Source: Micromonospora parastrephiae (GTDB taxonomy: Bacteria; Actinomycetota; Actinomycetes; Mycobacteriales; Micromonosporaceae). From it: DNA of 61,701 nucleotides. Shown here in pieces: positions 26,697 through 35,795 of the stretch. Under the pieces are notes generated by a model. It had not been told where the DNA came from and ran no database searches. It saw only the letters and a list, made by a program, of their open reading frames with translations. Position numbers and translations under genes: made by a program. Location of the stretch: contig NZ_JAEVHM010000014.1 in the NCBI RefSeq assembly GCF_016802865.1, positions 1 through 61,701 on the forward strand, written 5' to 3'. Every line of letters starts with the position of its first letter. Within the stretch, counting starts at the first letter, position 1.

Positions 26697-28007
26697 CTAC
26701 TGTCCTCCGAGGTGTCCGCCTGCGGCGGCGGACAGGTCGGCGGACAGCTCCAGGAACTCGTCCGCAGCGCGCGTCCTGTCCTTAACGGCGACGATCATGC
26801 GACCCAGCTCAGCGATACGGTCAACGGCGCGCTGCGACCGCGCCGAGCGCGCCAGAGCCACGGACCGACCCGCCGCGACCACAGCGTGCTCAAGCTCTCC
26901 GGCCTGCAGCAGCGCTTCCGTGAGCCAGCTGAGATACAACGAGGTCTCGCGTGGAGAGTCGTCGCCGTAGCGAGCAATCGCACCCTCTAGGATGGGCACC
27001 GCCCTAAGCGGACGGCGCAGCTCAGTCCACACGCGCCCAGCCATGACCTGAACCTCATCGTGGGTCAACCAGTACGCCCATGAAGGGGCGTCGTCCAGGT
27101 CGCAGCGCTGATAGACCTCCCCGACATCCCTTAGTGCTCGTTCGGCAAGATTCGCCTCACCCATTCGTGCGTGCGCCCAGGCAAGCCGCTCCAGCAGTAG
27201 GGCGTGTCCGGTGGCTTCGGTCGCGTGCCGGCCACCGACGTACGCCGATCGAGCCAAGGTGACTGCCTCGCGTCGGTCGCCAAGATTCGCCTCAAGATAG
27301 GATAGGCTGCTGAGGCAGTTGGCCGCACTGGCAGTGTCGCCACCAGCATGTGCAGCCCGCATCCCATTCAGATAATGCTGACGCGCTTCAGCGACCCGGC
27401 CAGAGTCCTCGGCGACGAAGCCCGCCAACTGACAGAGGTCAGCGATGACGACGAGCAGTCTCCGATTTACTGCTTCCCGATAGCTGCCCTCGCGAAGCAG
27501 GTCGGCGGTGGCGGCTAACTCGGCGGAGACCATTTTGTAGGTCTCTACACCGCCCACGTGGTCGTCCAGCCGTCGAAGCTGACGGACTCGATCTTCGATG
27601 CGAGCCACCGCCTCGTTCCCGACCCGCCGGCCCGCGCTCAGTTCATATCGCTGTGGTGGCTCGGTGATCAGCCATTGATGGGCCAACGCGGAAGCGTTCT
27701 CAGAGCTGGGCGTCCGCGTGACCAGCAGGTCGGCGAGCTGTTCCGCATCGCACCGCATCCCATCGGTGACCGCCCACTCCTTCTCAGCGCCAGGGACTAC
27801 GGCAAGCGCAACCAGCATCCCGCCCGCTCCTAAAGCAGTATCCAAACGCTGCGCAGTGTTCAAGGTCGGCGTCTTCCGACCGCAAGCGAGGTCGTGGAGG
27901 TAGCTCTTGCTGTAGAAAGTCCTTCCAGCCAGCGCACGATAGCTTACTCCGCGACTCTTGATCAGTGTCCTGAGTTGTTCGGCGAAAGGCGAGGCGAATT
28001 CGGACAT
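26697..28007 (-). CDS. XRE family regulator with TPR-like repeats
   Basis: 436 aa, ATG 28007 after CGGGAG. The N-terminal HTH (FAEQLRTLIKSRGVSYRALA, YSKSYLHDLACGRKTPTLNT) belongs to the Streptomyces type that reads SYRALAxxxxYSKxxLxxxxxG. It is followed by about 350 residues of helical repeats: YREAVNRRLLVVIADLCQLA, YLEANLGDRREAVTLARSAY, GHALLLERLAWAHARMGEAN and others. Such proteins often sit with small defense or signaling genes. The GC content is clearly lower than the window average, and the AT-rich DUF5677-like gene is divergent from it, suggesting they came together by transfer. Confidence 0.82.
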   Translation of the reverse strand: MSEFASPFAEQLRTLIKSRGVSYRALAGRTFYSKSYLHDLACGRKTPTLNTAQRLDTALGAGGMLVALAVVPGAEKEWAVTDGMRCDAEQLADLLVTRTPSSENASALAHQWLITEPPQRYELSAGRRVGNEAVARIEDRVRQLRRLDDHVGGVETYKMVSAELAATADLLREGSYREAVNRRLLVVIADLCQLAGFVAEDSGRVAEARQHYLNGMRAAHAGGDTASAANCLSSLSYLEANLGDRREAVTLARSAYVGGRHATEATGHALLLERLAWAHARMGEANLAERALRDVGEVYQRCDLDDAPSWAYWLTHDEVQVMAGRVWTELRRPLRAVPILEGAIARYGDDSPRETSLYLSWLTEALLQAGELEHAVVAAGRSVALARSARSQRAVDRIAELGRMIVAVKDRTRAADEFLELSADLSAAAGGHLGGQ

Positions 28008-28313
28008 CACTGCTCCCGACGGGGCCGCGGTAGGCAACCGCCATTGCCGGCAATTGCCACTTCGGACAGTACATCGGCCGAGCCCCGCAGCGCAGCTCCT
28101 GGCCGTGGAGGCAGGTGCGGCCAACGGGTGTGGCAGACCGAGGCCGGGCAGGTGCAGCCGACAGTCAGCGGCCAGTCGCCTGAGGTGCGCCGGACGATCC
28201 AAGATTCCTCGGACGAACCGGAACGAGGGTTGGGCTCAGAGGACTCGGCCCGAGTCCGACGTGGACACCGAAATGGGGAGGCCCGATCGAGCAACCTAGT
28301 GCATGATCAGTGC
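28008..28313. other. intergenic region between divergent genes
   Basis: 306 bases between the XRE-TPR gene and the 28314 gene. No ORF with a ribosome site is seen. It should hold both promoters. GC falls steadily across it. Confidence 0.5.
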
Positions 28314-28877
28314 ATGGCCGCTGATCCCTACGATGGGTATGTTCAAGCACTGCTTGACCTGACCCTATCTACCGAGCATGACCTAGCGGCATCGGACGAT
28401 GACGACGAATTCTTCCGGCTGATAGAGGATTCCGTCGCGGAGTTCGAAGATGACCTGCTAGGTCTTGCAGACCGCACATGGGAAAGCAGAGCAGGGCTAG
28501 AACGGAATCTCGGCGAGAAATTTTTTCTCGCCTTCAGGGCTCTAGACTCGATACTCGCAATCACTTACGCAGCGACTCGACTTCTGACTACAGGACGGTT
28601 TCAACATTCGAAGCGCCCTCCTCACCCGGTCCAATACGCAGCTTCGGCTCTACTTTCGAGATCAGTTGGCATCGGCCATGAGGTTTGCGCGATGCTGCGG
28701 GCTGGATTTCCTGGGGGTGAGTACGCACGCTGGCGGACGCTCTACGAGCTAGACGTAGTAGCAGCGGTCTTGAGGAAGGGGCCGCGCGGGACAGCGGCGA
28801 GATACATCAATCATCGGCATCCTCCACTCCGGAGCAAGGTCCGACGATATTCAGATCCTGTGCGCTTTGACGGTTAA
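28314..28877 (+). CDS. DUF5677-like protein, possibly truncated
   Basis: 187 aa, ATG 28314. Helical protein with an acidic first third (AASDDDDEFFRLIEDSVAEF) and a central segment SALLSRSVGIGHEVCAMLRA then GEYARWRTLYELDVVAAVL and AARYINH, which resembles DUF5677 (small helical proteins of unknown function). GC is about 50-55 percent, far below its neighbors, with codons such as AAA, ATA and TTT, a sign of transfer. In the +1 frame from about 28815 an open sequence reads on to 29040 (IGEIADSIIHMWKSYDPSAS), so the true C-terminus may be lost to a frameshift. Confidence 0.55.
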   Translation: MAADPYDGYVQALLDLTLSTEHDLAASDDDDEFFRLIEDSVAEFEDDLLGLADRTWESRAGLERNLGEKFFLAFRALDSILAITYAATRLLTTGRFQHSKRPPHPVQYAASALLSRSVGIGHEVCAMLRAGFPGGEYARWRTLYELDVVAAVLRKGPRGTAARYINHRHPPLRSKVRRYSDPVRFDG

Positions 28878-29150
28878 GACCATAGGCGAAATTGCCGACT
28901 CGATTATCCACATGTGGAAGAGTTACGATCCATCTGCAAGCCTAAACGTGCTCGTCGGATTATTCGGTGAACTCAGTCTGACCCTGCAGCTCGACGCCTT
29001 GAGCAGTGCGCGCACCACTGGGACATCAAAAGCATCATGATGCGCCCAGCGAGTCCGATCAACGGTGTTCGAATTGCTGCCTTATGCCTTGCTGGGCCCC
29101 TTGGCCATCCCGTCGGCCTTCGTCCGCACATCCGTGGAGTGGATGATGCC

Positions 29151-29200
29151 TGCCCGGTCAAGGTGGAGCACCCCGCTGTCTGAACGACCTTGACCGGGCA
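29151..29200. repeat. 14-bp perfect inverted repeat
   Basis: TGCCCGGTCAAGGT (29151-29164) and its complement (29187-29200) with a 22-base loop. It could be a terminator, the edge of a vanished mobile element or a small dispersed hairpin. No transposase gene remains nearby. Confidence 0.6.
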
Positions 29201-29239
29201 AGGCCCGTGCGCTGCGCCCACTCACGGGGTGAGGGGCGA

Positions 29240-29260
29240 CCGCCGGACGACGTCCGGCGG
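29240..29260. terminator. compact stem-loop after GH71/99-like gene
   Basis: CCGCCGGAC (29240-29248) pairs with GTCCGGCGG (29252-29260) around a 3-base loop, 16 bases past the stop of the minus-strand gene. Confidence 0.6.
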
Positions 29261-29275
29261 CCGCCCGAGCCTCGA

Positions 29276-31656
29276 TCAGCTGGCGTAGACCTCCAGGGTC
29301 GACAGTTGCCCGGCCGGCCACCCCGTGTTGCCGGTGACGGTGATCCGCACGTAACGGGCCTGAGCCGCGCTGAACGTGAGCAACACCTGGTTGCCGGTAG
29401 CCGGGTCGAAGGTCCGTCCGGCCGCCGCGACGAGGGTGCCGAAGCTGCCCCCGTCGGTGCTCCCCTGCACGGCGATGGTCTGCGTCCGACTACCCCAGGC
29501 CGACGACGGCGGCAGCTTCAGCACCACCCGCCCGACCGTGCGGGTCGCGCCCAGGTCGACCTGGACCCACTGCGGGAACGCGCTGTTGGCGCTCTCCCAG
29601 TAGCTGTTCGGGTCACCGTCGACCACGTTGCCCGACGCGTAGCTCTGAACGTGGCTGCTCTCCGTGGTGGGTCGTCCCCGGGCGAGGTCCGCGTTGGCCG
29701 GCGCGTCGGTGGTGACGGTGACCGTGTTGGACGCGGCGGAGGTGTTGCCCGCGGCGTCGCGCGCGGTGACCGTGAAGGTGTACGAGGTGGACGCACTGAG
29801 CCCACTCACGGTTGCCGTGGTGCCGGTGACGGTGGCGACCACCGCGCCGCCCTGGCGCACCTGGTAGCCGGTCACCCCGGTGTCGTCGGTGGAGGCCGTC
29901 CACGCCAGCGACACGCTGGTCGCCGTCCGGCCGGTCACCGTGAGGCCGCCCGGCGCGGTCGGCGGGTTGTCCGGTGTGGTGCTCCCGGCGTACACCTCGA
30001 CCTGGGCGAGCTGCGCGGCTGGCCAGCCGGTGTTGCCGGCGATGCTGAGCCGGATGTGGCGGGCCGTGGTGGTCGGTAGCGTGCGGGTGACGGCGTTACC
30101 CGTCGCCGGGTCGAAGGCGAACCCGGCGGCCGGGGCGATAGTGCTGAAGGAACCGCCGTCGACGCTGCCCTGCACGGTGATGGTTTGGGTACGCGCGCCC
30201 CAGCCGGCGGGCAGCCGCACCACGAGTTTGTTGACCTGATGGCTGGCGCCGAGGTCGACCTGCCACCAGTGCGGGAAGGATCCACCACCGCTCTCCCAGT
30301 AACTACTGGCGTTCGAGTCCACCGCGTTCGACGCCGGGAACCCGCCGCCCTGGCTGCTCGCCGAGGTGGGCCGGCCGGCGGCCAGGTTTCCGCCGGTGGG
30401 CGGGGGTGGGGTGCCGACCATCGGCGGCGTGGGACGCACCGCGGTGAGCGCGAGCTGACCCTTGAGCATCCGGCCGCCGTCGGCGGTGATGCGCAGGTAG
30501 TAGTCGGCGGAGCAGGCGACGCCGTCCTCGTCCAGGGCGCGGATGTTCGCGCGGCCGGGGTGGTGGCCTGGGTCTCGGACGTCTTGGCGATCTGGTTGCC
30601 CTCGTTGTACTCGTCGAACATGGACACGTAGAGGCCCTGGGAGCCGAGCCGGACCATGTTGTAGATGTGCCGCCAGTAGAAGTCGCCGTGCTTGCGGTGC
30701 CCCCCGGCAAGGTCGCCGGGCATCACACAGGGCAGGTAGTCGATGCCGCGTGCCGCGCAGTCGGCCATGTCGCCGACGTTGACGTTGTTGTAGTACGAGT
30801 CCAACTCCTCCACGGTCCGGGCCCGGTAGACCATCCACGGCGAGATCGCGTGGAACGCGTGGTAGACGTCGAGGAAGCCGGGGCGGGAGTCCTCGATCCC
30901 CTGCCGCCACCAGGTGGGCACGCCGCCGATGACGTAGCAGCCCTGCGCCTTGAACCAGTTGACGACCTCCAGGCACGGCCCCGGGGTGAAGGGTCGGCTG
31001 GGTTCGCTGAAACCGAAGCCCCAGATGCACACGACCGGCTTGCCGTTCTGCCGGGCGTACGCGGACGACGCGGTGTGCGCCGCCATCTTCGTCGTCCAGT
31101 CGGTCTTGATCTCCGATTGAAAGCTCAGCCAGTCGGTGACGTCGTACATGATGTAGAACTTGCGGCCGTAGCGTTCGGCGGCGGAGCGGACCTTCTGGGT
31201 CATGGCGTCGCGCGTCGGGCCCTCGCCGCCCATCGGGTTGAACCGTTGCAGCGCCGCGGTGTCGCAGCCGTACTCCTGCATCCACCGGAAGTGGGTGTCC
31301 ACCGTCTGCTGGTCGTAGGACGAGAAGAGGGTCGCCGGCGAGCCGTTGCCGAGGTTGGGGTAGGCGGTGGGGTAGCTGTGCGTGTACTCCCGCATGTCCG
31401 GCCAGGACACGATGGTGGTGTTGGCGGGCGAGGGCGGCTGGAACCGGTCGCGGCTCCAGTGCCACCAGCCACCGATCGGCGCCGAGTCGCCGGGAGCGCT
31501 GAACCAGCCCTGGTAGCCGACCGTCACCTTGCCGACCACGTCCCCGGGGGGACTGGCCGCGTGCGCGGGGCTGGCGAGAAGATCGGTGGTGGAGGCGGCG
31601 GCGAGGGCGGACCCCGCCAGCACCGACGTGACGAACCTGCGGCGGGAGACCGCCAT
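29276..31656 (-). pseudogene. secreted GH71/99-like glycoside hydrolase with F5/8C-FN3-F5/8C tail, frameshifted
   Basis: ATG 31656 with AAGGAG. Restored length is about 793 aa. A Tat signal (SRRRFVTSVLAGSAL, cleavage near AHA) leads to a catalytic domain of the GH71/99-like type (about 40-380: VTVGYQGWFSAPGDSAPIGG, YGCDTAALQRFNP, YIMYDVTDW, WGFGFSEPSRP, YVSMFDEYNEGNQIA). Then come a discoidin F5/8C domain, one FN3 module (SVSLAWTASTDDTGVTGY) and a second F5/8C domain. It most likely cleaves a fungal or plant polysaccharide. The frame breaks near 30549-30553, between TTPA and NIRALDEDG, by one missing G/C. Confidence 0.78.
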
Positions 31657-31775
31657 GACGACCACTCCTTCGGGACGGAAGGCATTGACGGTCATCGTGG
31701 CAGCAGTGGTCGCCATCCCGCAAGAGTTCGACTGATCGATGAAATTAATGGCCAGTGGAGCGGAAGTAGTCGAGC

Positions 31776-31806
31776 GCCCCGCCCCTCGAACGTCGAGGGG
31801 CGGGGC
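31776..31806. terminator. 14-bp perfect stem-loop terminator
   Basis: Arms 31776-31789 and 31793-31806 pair perfectly with a 3-base loop (core GCCCCGCCCCTCGA). It lies 10 bases after the stop of the minus-strand YeiH gene. Confidence 0.8.
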
Positions 31807-31816
31807 TGACGCCCGT

Positions 31817-33007
31817 TCAGGCCGAGAAGTTGCGGAAGAGCAGCGACGCCAGGCCGAGCGCCAGCGCCAGGTTGAACACGGTGGCGCTGGCGAACACCGC
31901 CACGGGCCGCCAGCCGGCCTCCCGCAGGGACGCCACCCGGACCTCCAGGCCGATGCTGACGAAGGCCAGGATGAGGAACCATACGCGCAGGTCGTTGACG
32001 ATGGCGACGGTGGCCTTGCCGTCCGCACCCGCCGCGTCCAGGTACCACGTGGCGATGACCGAGGCGGCGATGAAGCCCAGGACGAACTTGGGGAAACGCC
32101 GCCACAACTCGCCGAGGCCCGGTCGGGCGGCCCCGGGCCGCCGCTCCACCCGCAGCGTGAAGTACGCGGTGAGCGCCACGGCGACCACGCCCATCAGGGC
32201 GTTCTGGGTGACCTTGACGATGCTGGCGATTTGGAGCGCCTCCTCGCCGGCGAGCGCCCCGGCCGCGGTGACCGCGGCGGTCGTGTCGATGTTGCCGCCG
32301 ATCCAGGCGCCGGCCACCGCGTCGGAGAGCCCGAACACGTCGGCCAGCCAGGGCAGGATGAAGATGGACGGCAGCGCGAAGACGATGACCAGACTCGCCG
32401 TGTAGGCCAACTGCTCCCGGCGCGCCCGGACCGCGCCGGCGGCGGCGATCGCCGCGCTGACCCCGCAGATCGATACCGCCGAGGCGAGCAACGCCCGCAG
32501 CTTGTCGTCGAGCCCGAACCGGCCGGCCAACCACCAGGTGAACAGGAAGACCCCGCTGATCAGCAAGATCGCCTGGGCGATCGCCGGGCCGGCCGCGCTG
32601 GCGATGACGGCCAGGTTGATCGACGCACCGAGCAGCACCAGACCGGTCTTGATGAAGAACTCGGTGCGGAACGCCGCGGCGATCCGGTCGCGCCACCCGA
32701 GCAGCGTGACCGCGAAATTGCCGAGCAGGCCGAGCAGGATCGCGTAGACCGGGTACTCGATCGCCGCCCCGATGTCCTCGACGGCGGTGCCGTCGGCCCA
32801 AACCGGGACGTTCTGCTCCAGATAGCGGGTGAGCGCAGCGAGGCCGACCACGATCACCAGACCGAGCGTCGTCCAGGCCCAGAACACGCCGCCGCGCGCC
32901 GTGCTGGTGGGACCGGCCGGGTCGACGGTCGCGGGCGGCCGGCTGTCCGGCTTCGGCTCGACGGCGTCGACCGGCGCGTCGACGGCACGGGTCACGTCGG
33001 CGGCCAT
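31817..33007 (-). CDS. YeiH-type putative sulfate/sulfite exporter
   Basis: 396 aa, ATG 33007 overlapping the stop of the small upstream gene (TGATG). About ten hydrophobic segments and the family's sequence blocks: ILLGLLGNFAVTLLGWRDRI, FFIKTGLVLLGASINLAV, AVSICGVSAAIAAAGAVRAR, AWIGGNIDTTAAVTAAGALA, KVTQNALMGVVAVALT and FVSIGLEVRVASLREAGWRP. The motifs SICGxSA and GAxxDTTAxVxAAG are typical of the family. It is thought to export sulfate, sulfite or related oxyanions. A sulfite role would fit the SsuD reaction elsewhere in the window. Confidence 0.85.
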   Translation of the reverse strand: MAADVTRAVDAPVDAVEPKPDSRPPATVDPAGPTSTARGGVFWAWTTLGLVIVVGLAALTRYLEQNVPVWADGTAVEDIGAAIEYPVYAILLGLLGNFAVTLLGWRDRIAAAFRTEFFIKTGLVLLGASINLAVIASAAGPAIAQAILLISGVFLFTWWLAGRFGLDDKLRALLASAVSICGVSAAIAAAGAVRARREQLAYTASLVIVFALPSIFILPWLADVFGLSDAVAGAWIGGNIDTTAAVTAAGALAGEEALQIASIVKVTQNALMGVVAVALTAYFTLRVERRPGAARPGLGELWRRFPKFVLGFIAASVIATWYLDAAGADGKATVAIVNDLRVWFLILAFVSIGLEVRVASLREAGWRPVAVFASATVFNLALALGLASLLFRNFSA

Positions 33008-33153
33008 CAGGGCACCAGCCCGGCGGGGATGGCACCGAGCAGGACCAGAGCGAGCAGGCCCAGACCGAGGATGGTCGCCGCCCAGTCCTCACTGAAGGCA
33101 AGCCTCGACTCCCCGGCTGTTGGTGGGGTGGACGGTGACGGATCAGTGGTCAT
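33007..33153 (-). CDS. 48-aa membrane protein, split first segment of the YeiH exporter
   Basis: ATG 33153 after GGAGGTACGTC. The stop overlaps the YeiH start by one base. It has one membrane helix (ILGLGLLALVLLGAIPAGLV) preceded by a SEDWAA motif. The SEDWxAxxxGLxLxAL pattern is what YeiH-family proteins often carry at their own N-terminus, so here that segment appears as a separate, coupled gene. It is probably a stable partner of the exporter. The sequence support is the ribosome site, the overlap and the motif. Confidence 0.72.
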   Translation of the reverse strand: MTTDPSPSTPPTAGESRLAFSEDWAATILGLGLLALVLLGAIPAGLVP

Positions 33154-33194
33154 GACGTACCTCCACAGGGACCGATCGGTATTGCCCGAGTTTT

Positions 33195-33210
33195 CTATCG
33201 GGAAGATAGG
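33195..33210. promoter_or_regulatory. candidate sulfur-regulator site (YeiH locus)
   Basis: CTATCGGGAAGATAGG is nearly palindromic (CTATC and GATAG around GGGAA) and flanked by TTT and AAA. It lies 42-57 bases before the start of the small membrane gene, where an operator would be, and matches the ssu site at 18624-18639. Confidence 0.55.
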
Positions 33211-33243
33211 AAATCAAGACCGTATTCTCCGCCCCACAACAAC

Positions 33244-33272
33244 GGGGTCGGAGCCATCTCGGCTCCGACCCC
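33244..33272. terminator. 12-bp perfect stem-loop terminator
   Basis: GGGGTCGGAGCC (33244-33255) pairs with 33261-33272 around a 5-base loop. It follows the stop of the beta-helix gene (33299, minus). Confidence 0.8.
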
Positions 33273-33298
33273 TCGTCCGGTACGTTCGTCGTTCGTCG

Positions 33299-35173
33299 CT
33301 ACGGAGTCGGGTACTCCGCGAGGTAGACCGGCGTGCCGACCCTGGTCATGTCGGCCGCGTCACCGACGCCGTTGACCACGTGGTCGATCGTGCCGGCGCT
33401 GAGGTTGACGGTCATGATGTGGTGCAGCTTCACGCCCGGCCTGTTCGGGACCTCGAAGCCGTTCTCGGTGTGGATCGACGGGTTGTTCTGGTTGAAGACG
33501 TAGACGCCACCGCCGTACAGGGTGTGGTGGCGCACCTGGTCGCCGACCTTGTACCCGGCCCAGCCCTCGCCCGGCCCGTTCATCCAGTCGGCCTGCGTCG
33601 GCGGGTCGTACGGCAGCTCGTTCTGGTACAGGATCGTGGTGCCGTACTCGCCGTTCCAGAGCGTGTTGTAGCGCTGGAAGTGCTCGACGAACAGGCCGGT
33701 GGCGGTCACGTGGTCGCCGTTGACGACAGCGCCGTAGCGGCCGGTGTTGGTACGCCAGCGGTCGGTGTCGCCGTTGACGCCCTCGGTGAAGCCCTCGACG
33801 CCGTGGTCCCCGCGCCACACCCAGGTGTGGTCGATGAGCACGTTGTCGCTGTTGACCTCCAGGGCGGTGTTCGTCCGGCCGATGTGCGGGCCGCCGACCC
33901 GGAAGTACACGTCGGACAACGTGGTCGGGTTGGCCGGGCTGCTGGCGTTGCGCCCGTGCTGCCGACCCACCCGCAGCAGCACCGGCGACTCGACCCGCCC
34001 CGCGTCGATCGTGACACCGGCGACGATCACCCCGGGGACGCCCGCGACGTCCAGCGGGATGGCGCCGTTGACCGCGGTGAGCGTCGCGTGCCCGATGCCC
34101 AGCACGACGGTGTCGGGGCGCCGCACCTCGATGCTGCGGGCGATGTCGTACGTGCCGGGGGTGAGCAGCAGGTGCTTGCCCCGCGCCAACTGGCTGTTGA
34201 TGACGTGCACCGGGTCGGACGGCTTGGCGATGAAGAAGTCGCGGATCGGGATGCTCCGCCCCGGCGTCACGCCGTCCGCCCAGGAGATGCCCCGGCTGTC
34301 GCGCCGCGCGGCGGGCACCCGCACGTTGTACCCACCCTTGTCGTCGACGAAGAGGTACGGCTTCTCCCGGCTCAACGGAGTGGTGTCGAGGGTGGTGTAC
34401 GGCGGGTCGGGGAACGTGGCGTCGTCCGGCGCTCCCTCGACTCCGGCGAAGACCTGGTTCCACACCGCGTTGGACCAGCCGGCGACCTCGCTGTTGCGGG
34501 TCAACCACTGCTGCTGCGAGCCGTTGGTGGTGGCCGGCAGCCGCGAGTCGGCGATGAATCCGCCGCTTGCGTACTGCGGGCCGGCGGTGCAGTAGTCCAT
34601 CAGCGACAGTCCACCGCCGGTGACGTTCAGTCGGCGCATCGACACCGCCTGGGACACCGCCCAGAAGTTCGCCGTCGACCGGCAGCCGTCCTGACCGGCG
34701 GCGTTGATGGTGAGCGAGAGGTTGGACAGGGTGCGCCAGAAGTTCACCAGCGCCAGGCAGTTGCCGGTGCCGCCGTCGGCCAGGCAACGGTTGTAGACCT
34801 CGATCTTGCCGTTGACCGTGACGTCGGTGGGTGCGGCACCCAGGCCGGAGACCTCGGTGTAGTAGCCGACCTTGGCCTGCAACGGCTGCTCGGTCGTGCC
34901 GTACGTGCCCGGCTTGAACAGGTAGGCGTGCCGCTCGGTGCCCATCTCGTTGTCGACCTGCCGGGCGTGCGCGGCGTCGAGGGTCTGCTGGATCTCGCCG
35001 ACCGGCATGGACGGGTCGAAGATGGTCACGTTCGGGCCGAAGTCGGGAGCGCCGTACGTGGGGCGGCCGGCGGTGGCGGCGGTGCTGGTCGTCGTAATCG
35101 TGGTGGTCACCAGCAGGGCAAGGAGGAGGGTACGACGGGACCTGCGGCGTACCCGGGTGGACGGGGTTGTCAT
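33299..35173 (-). CDS. secreted parallel beta-helix protein (pectate-lyase-like fold)
   Basis: 624 aa, ATG 35173 after GGAGAGG. Signal peptide about 1-36 (RRTLLLALLVTTTITTTSTA). The mature protein has features of a secreted beta-helix family: FKPGTYGTTEQPLQAKVGYY, LVNFWRTLSNLSLTI, SQQQWLTRNSEVAGW, KHLLLTPGTYDIARSIEVRR, and LIDHTWVWRGDHGVEG. Members are annotated with various names, including an untrustworthy 'adenylyl cyclase'. I think polysaccharide-active or polysaccharide-binding is the best reading, possibly GH55-like. Catalytic residues cannot be placed. Confidence 0.72.
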   Translation of the reverse strand: MTTPSTRVRRRSRRTLLLALLVTTTITTTSTAATAGRPTYGAPDFGPNVTIFDPSMPVGEIQQTLDAAHARQVDNEMGTERHAYLFKPGTYGTTEQPLQAKVGYYTEVSGLGAAPTDVTVNGKIEVYNRCLADGGTGNCLALVNFWRTLSNLSLTINAAGQDGCRSTANFWAVSQAVSMRRLNVTGGGLSLMDYCTAGPQYASGGFIADSRLPATTNGSQQQWLTRNSEVAGWSNAVWNQVFAGVEGAPDDATFPDPPYTTLDTTPLSREKPYLFVDDKGGYNVRVPAARRDSRGISWADGVTPGRSIPIRDFFIAKPSDPVHVINSQLARGKHLLLTPGTYDIARSIEVRRPDTVVLGIGHATLTAVNGAIPLDVAGVPGVIVAGVTIDAGRVESPVLLRVGRQHGRNASSPANPTTLSDVYFRVGGPHIGRTNTALEVNSDNVLIDHTWVWRGDHGVEGFTEGVNGDTDRWRTNTGRYGAVVNGDHVTATGLFVEHFQRYNTLWNGEYGTTILYQNELPYDPPTQADWMNGPGEGWAGYKVGDQVRHHTLYGGGVYVFNQNNPSIHTENGFEVPNRPGVKLHHIMTVNLSAGTIDHVVNGVGDAADMTRVGTPVYLAEYPTP

Positions 35174-35345
35174 GTGGTTCGTCCTCTCCGCTGGCCGGAT
35201 CGTGCTTCCGGGGCAGCTGGGGCGGTGAGAGCGCTCTCTGACCTCCACGGCCGAAGATGGGGCGAGGCCGAAGGGGTCGACATGTTTCTACCCGCTAAAT
35301 CAGCCGCACGCCATGACCGCGCAGAACGAACCACCCCACCCATCG

Positions 35346-35422
35346 GGTCGATCATGGAGTTGTGGTGGTGTACAAAACCGCCTTCGGTTGCCATAACGCC
35401 CACCGCAAGTCCATGATCGACC
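35346..35422. repeat. REP-like hairpin element
   Basis: GGTCGATCATGGA (35346-35358) pairs with TCCATGATCGACC (35410-35422), and an inner stem (TTGTGGTGG against CCACCGCAA) extends it with one wobble. Total 77 bases. It lies in the 262-base intergenic region 35174-35435, which otherwise holds nothing but the promoter zone of the beta-helix gene. Confidence 0.72.
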
Positions 35423-35435
35423 GGGTGACTCGCCG

Positions 35436-35485
35436 CTAGGGCTCTTCGCTCAGGAACTCGTCGATCATCCGGGCCAGCCAGCCGG
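35436..35485 (-). pseudogene. C-terminal fragment of an unidentified gene
   Basis: Only about 16 codons (GWLARMIDEFLSEEP and a stop) look like a real protein end. Upstream the sequence meets a run of nine G (about 35483-35491) and becomes the antisense of an unrelated regulator fragment. The rest of the gene is absent. Not identifiable. Confidence 0.35.
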
Positions 35486-35490
35486 GGGGG

Positions 35491-35790
35491 GGCTGGCCGA
35501 GATGCGCGGCGAGCACGAACGTGCCGCCGCCCTGCACCGGGAAGGGCTGCGCTGGGCCGAGGAGCTGGGCCTGTGGCCGCAGGTCGGCACCGAGCTGTCC
35601 TGGCTGGCGTGGCTGGCGGTGCAGATCCGCGACTACCCGCAGGCCCGGGAGCTGGCCGAACGCGCGTACCGCCTGGCGGAGGAGCAGGACTCCCCCAACG
35701 CGCTGGTCTCCGCGGAGACGACCCTCGGGCTGGCCGCCCGCCGCGACGGCAAGCTCGACCTGGCCGTCACCCACCTCACCCCCTCGCCGA
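35491..35790 (+). pseudogene. fragment of a BTAD/AfsR-type regulator
   Basis: About 95 residues (GLAEMRGEHERAAALHREGL, LSWLAWLAVQIRDYPQAREL, PNALVSAETTLGLAARRDGK) match the C-terminal TPR region of the full regulator in this window (compare 45640-45930). Both ends are cut: the left at a nine-G run, the right at about 35780-35796 where an antisense DHFR fragment begins. There is no ribosome site and no stop in the matching part. Confidence 0.7.
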
Positions 35791-35795
35791 GCGGG

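Larger units (their letters stand above)
28878..29275. other. gene-poor, AT-richer stretch with stem-loops
   Basis: 398 bases. The first 160 bases read open in another frame as a possible continuation of the preceding gene (stop at 29040). The rest holds a 14-bp inverted repeat (29151-29200) and a small terminator stem (29240-29260). I find no complete gene or tRNA. Confidence 0.5.

Noticed and set aside
29080..29221. Possible transposase fragment near the 14-bp inverted repeat
   Set aside because: Minus-strand frames there show no recognisable transposase motif; only the inverted repeat can be supported.
33244..33272. Perfect palindrome as an operator
   Set aside because: Its position right after a stop codon and short loop fit a terminator better.
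31739..35416. Very long plus-strand open frame (1225 codons)
   Set aside because: It runs antisense to the YeiH and beta-helix genes, with Arg/Gly/Val/Asp-rich shadow composition and no ribosome site at its start.
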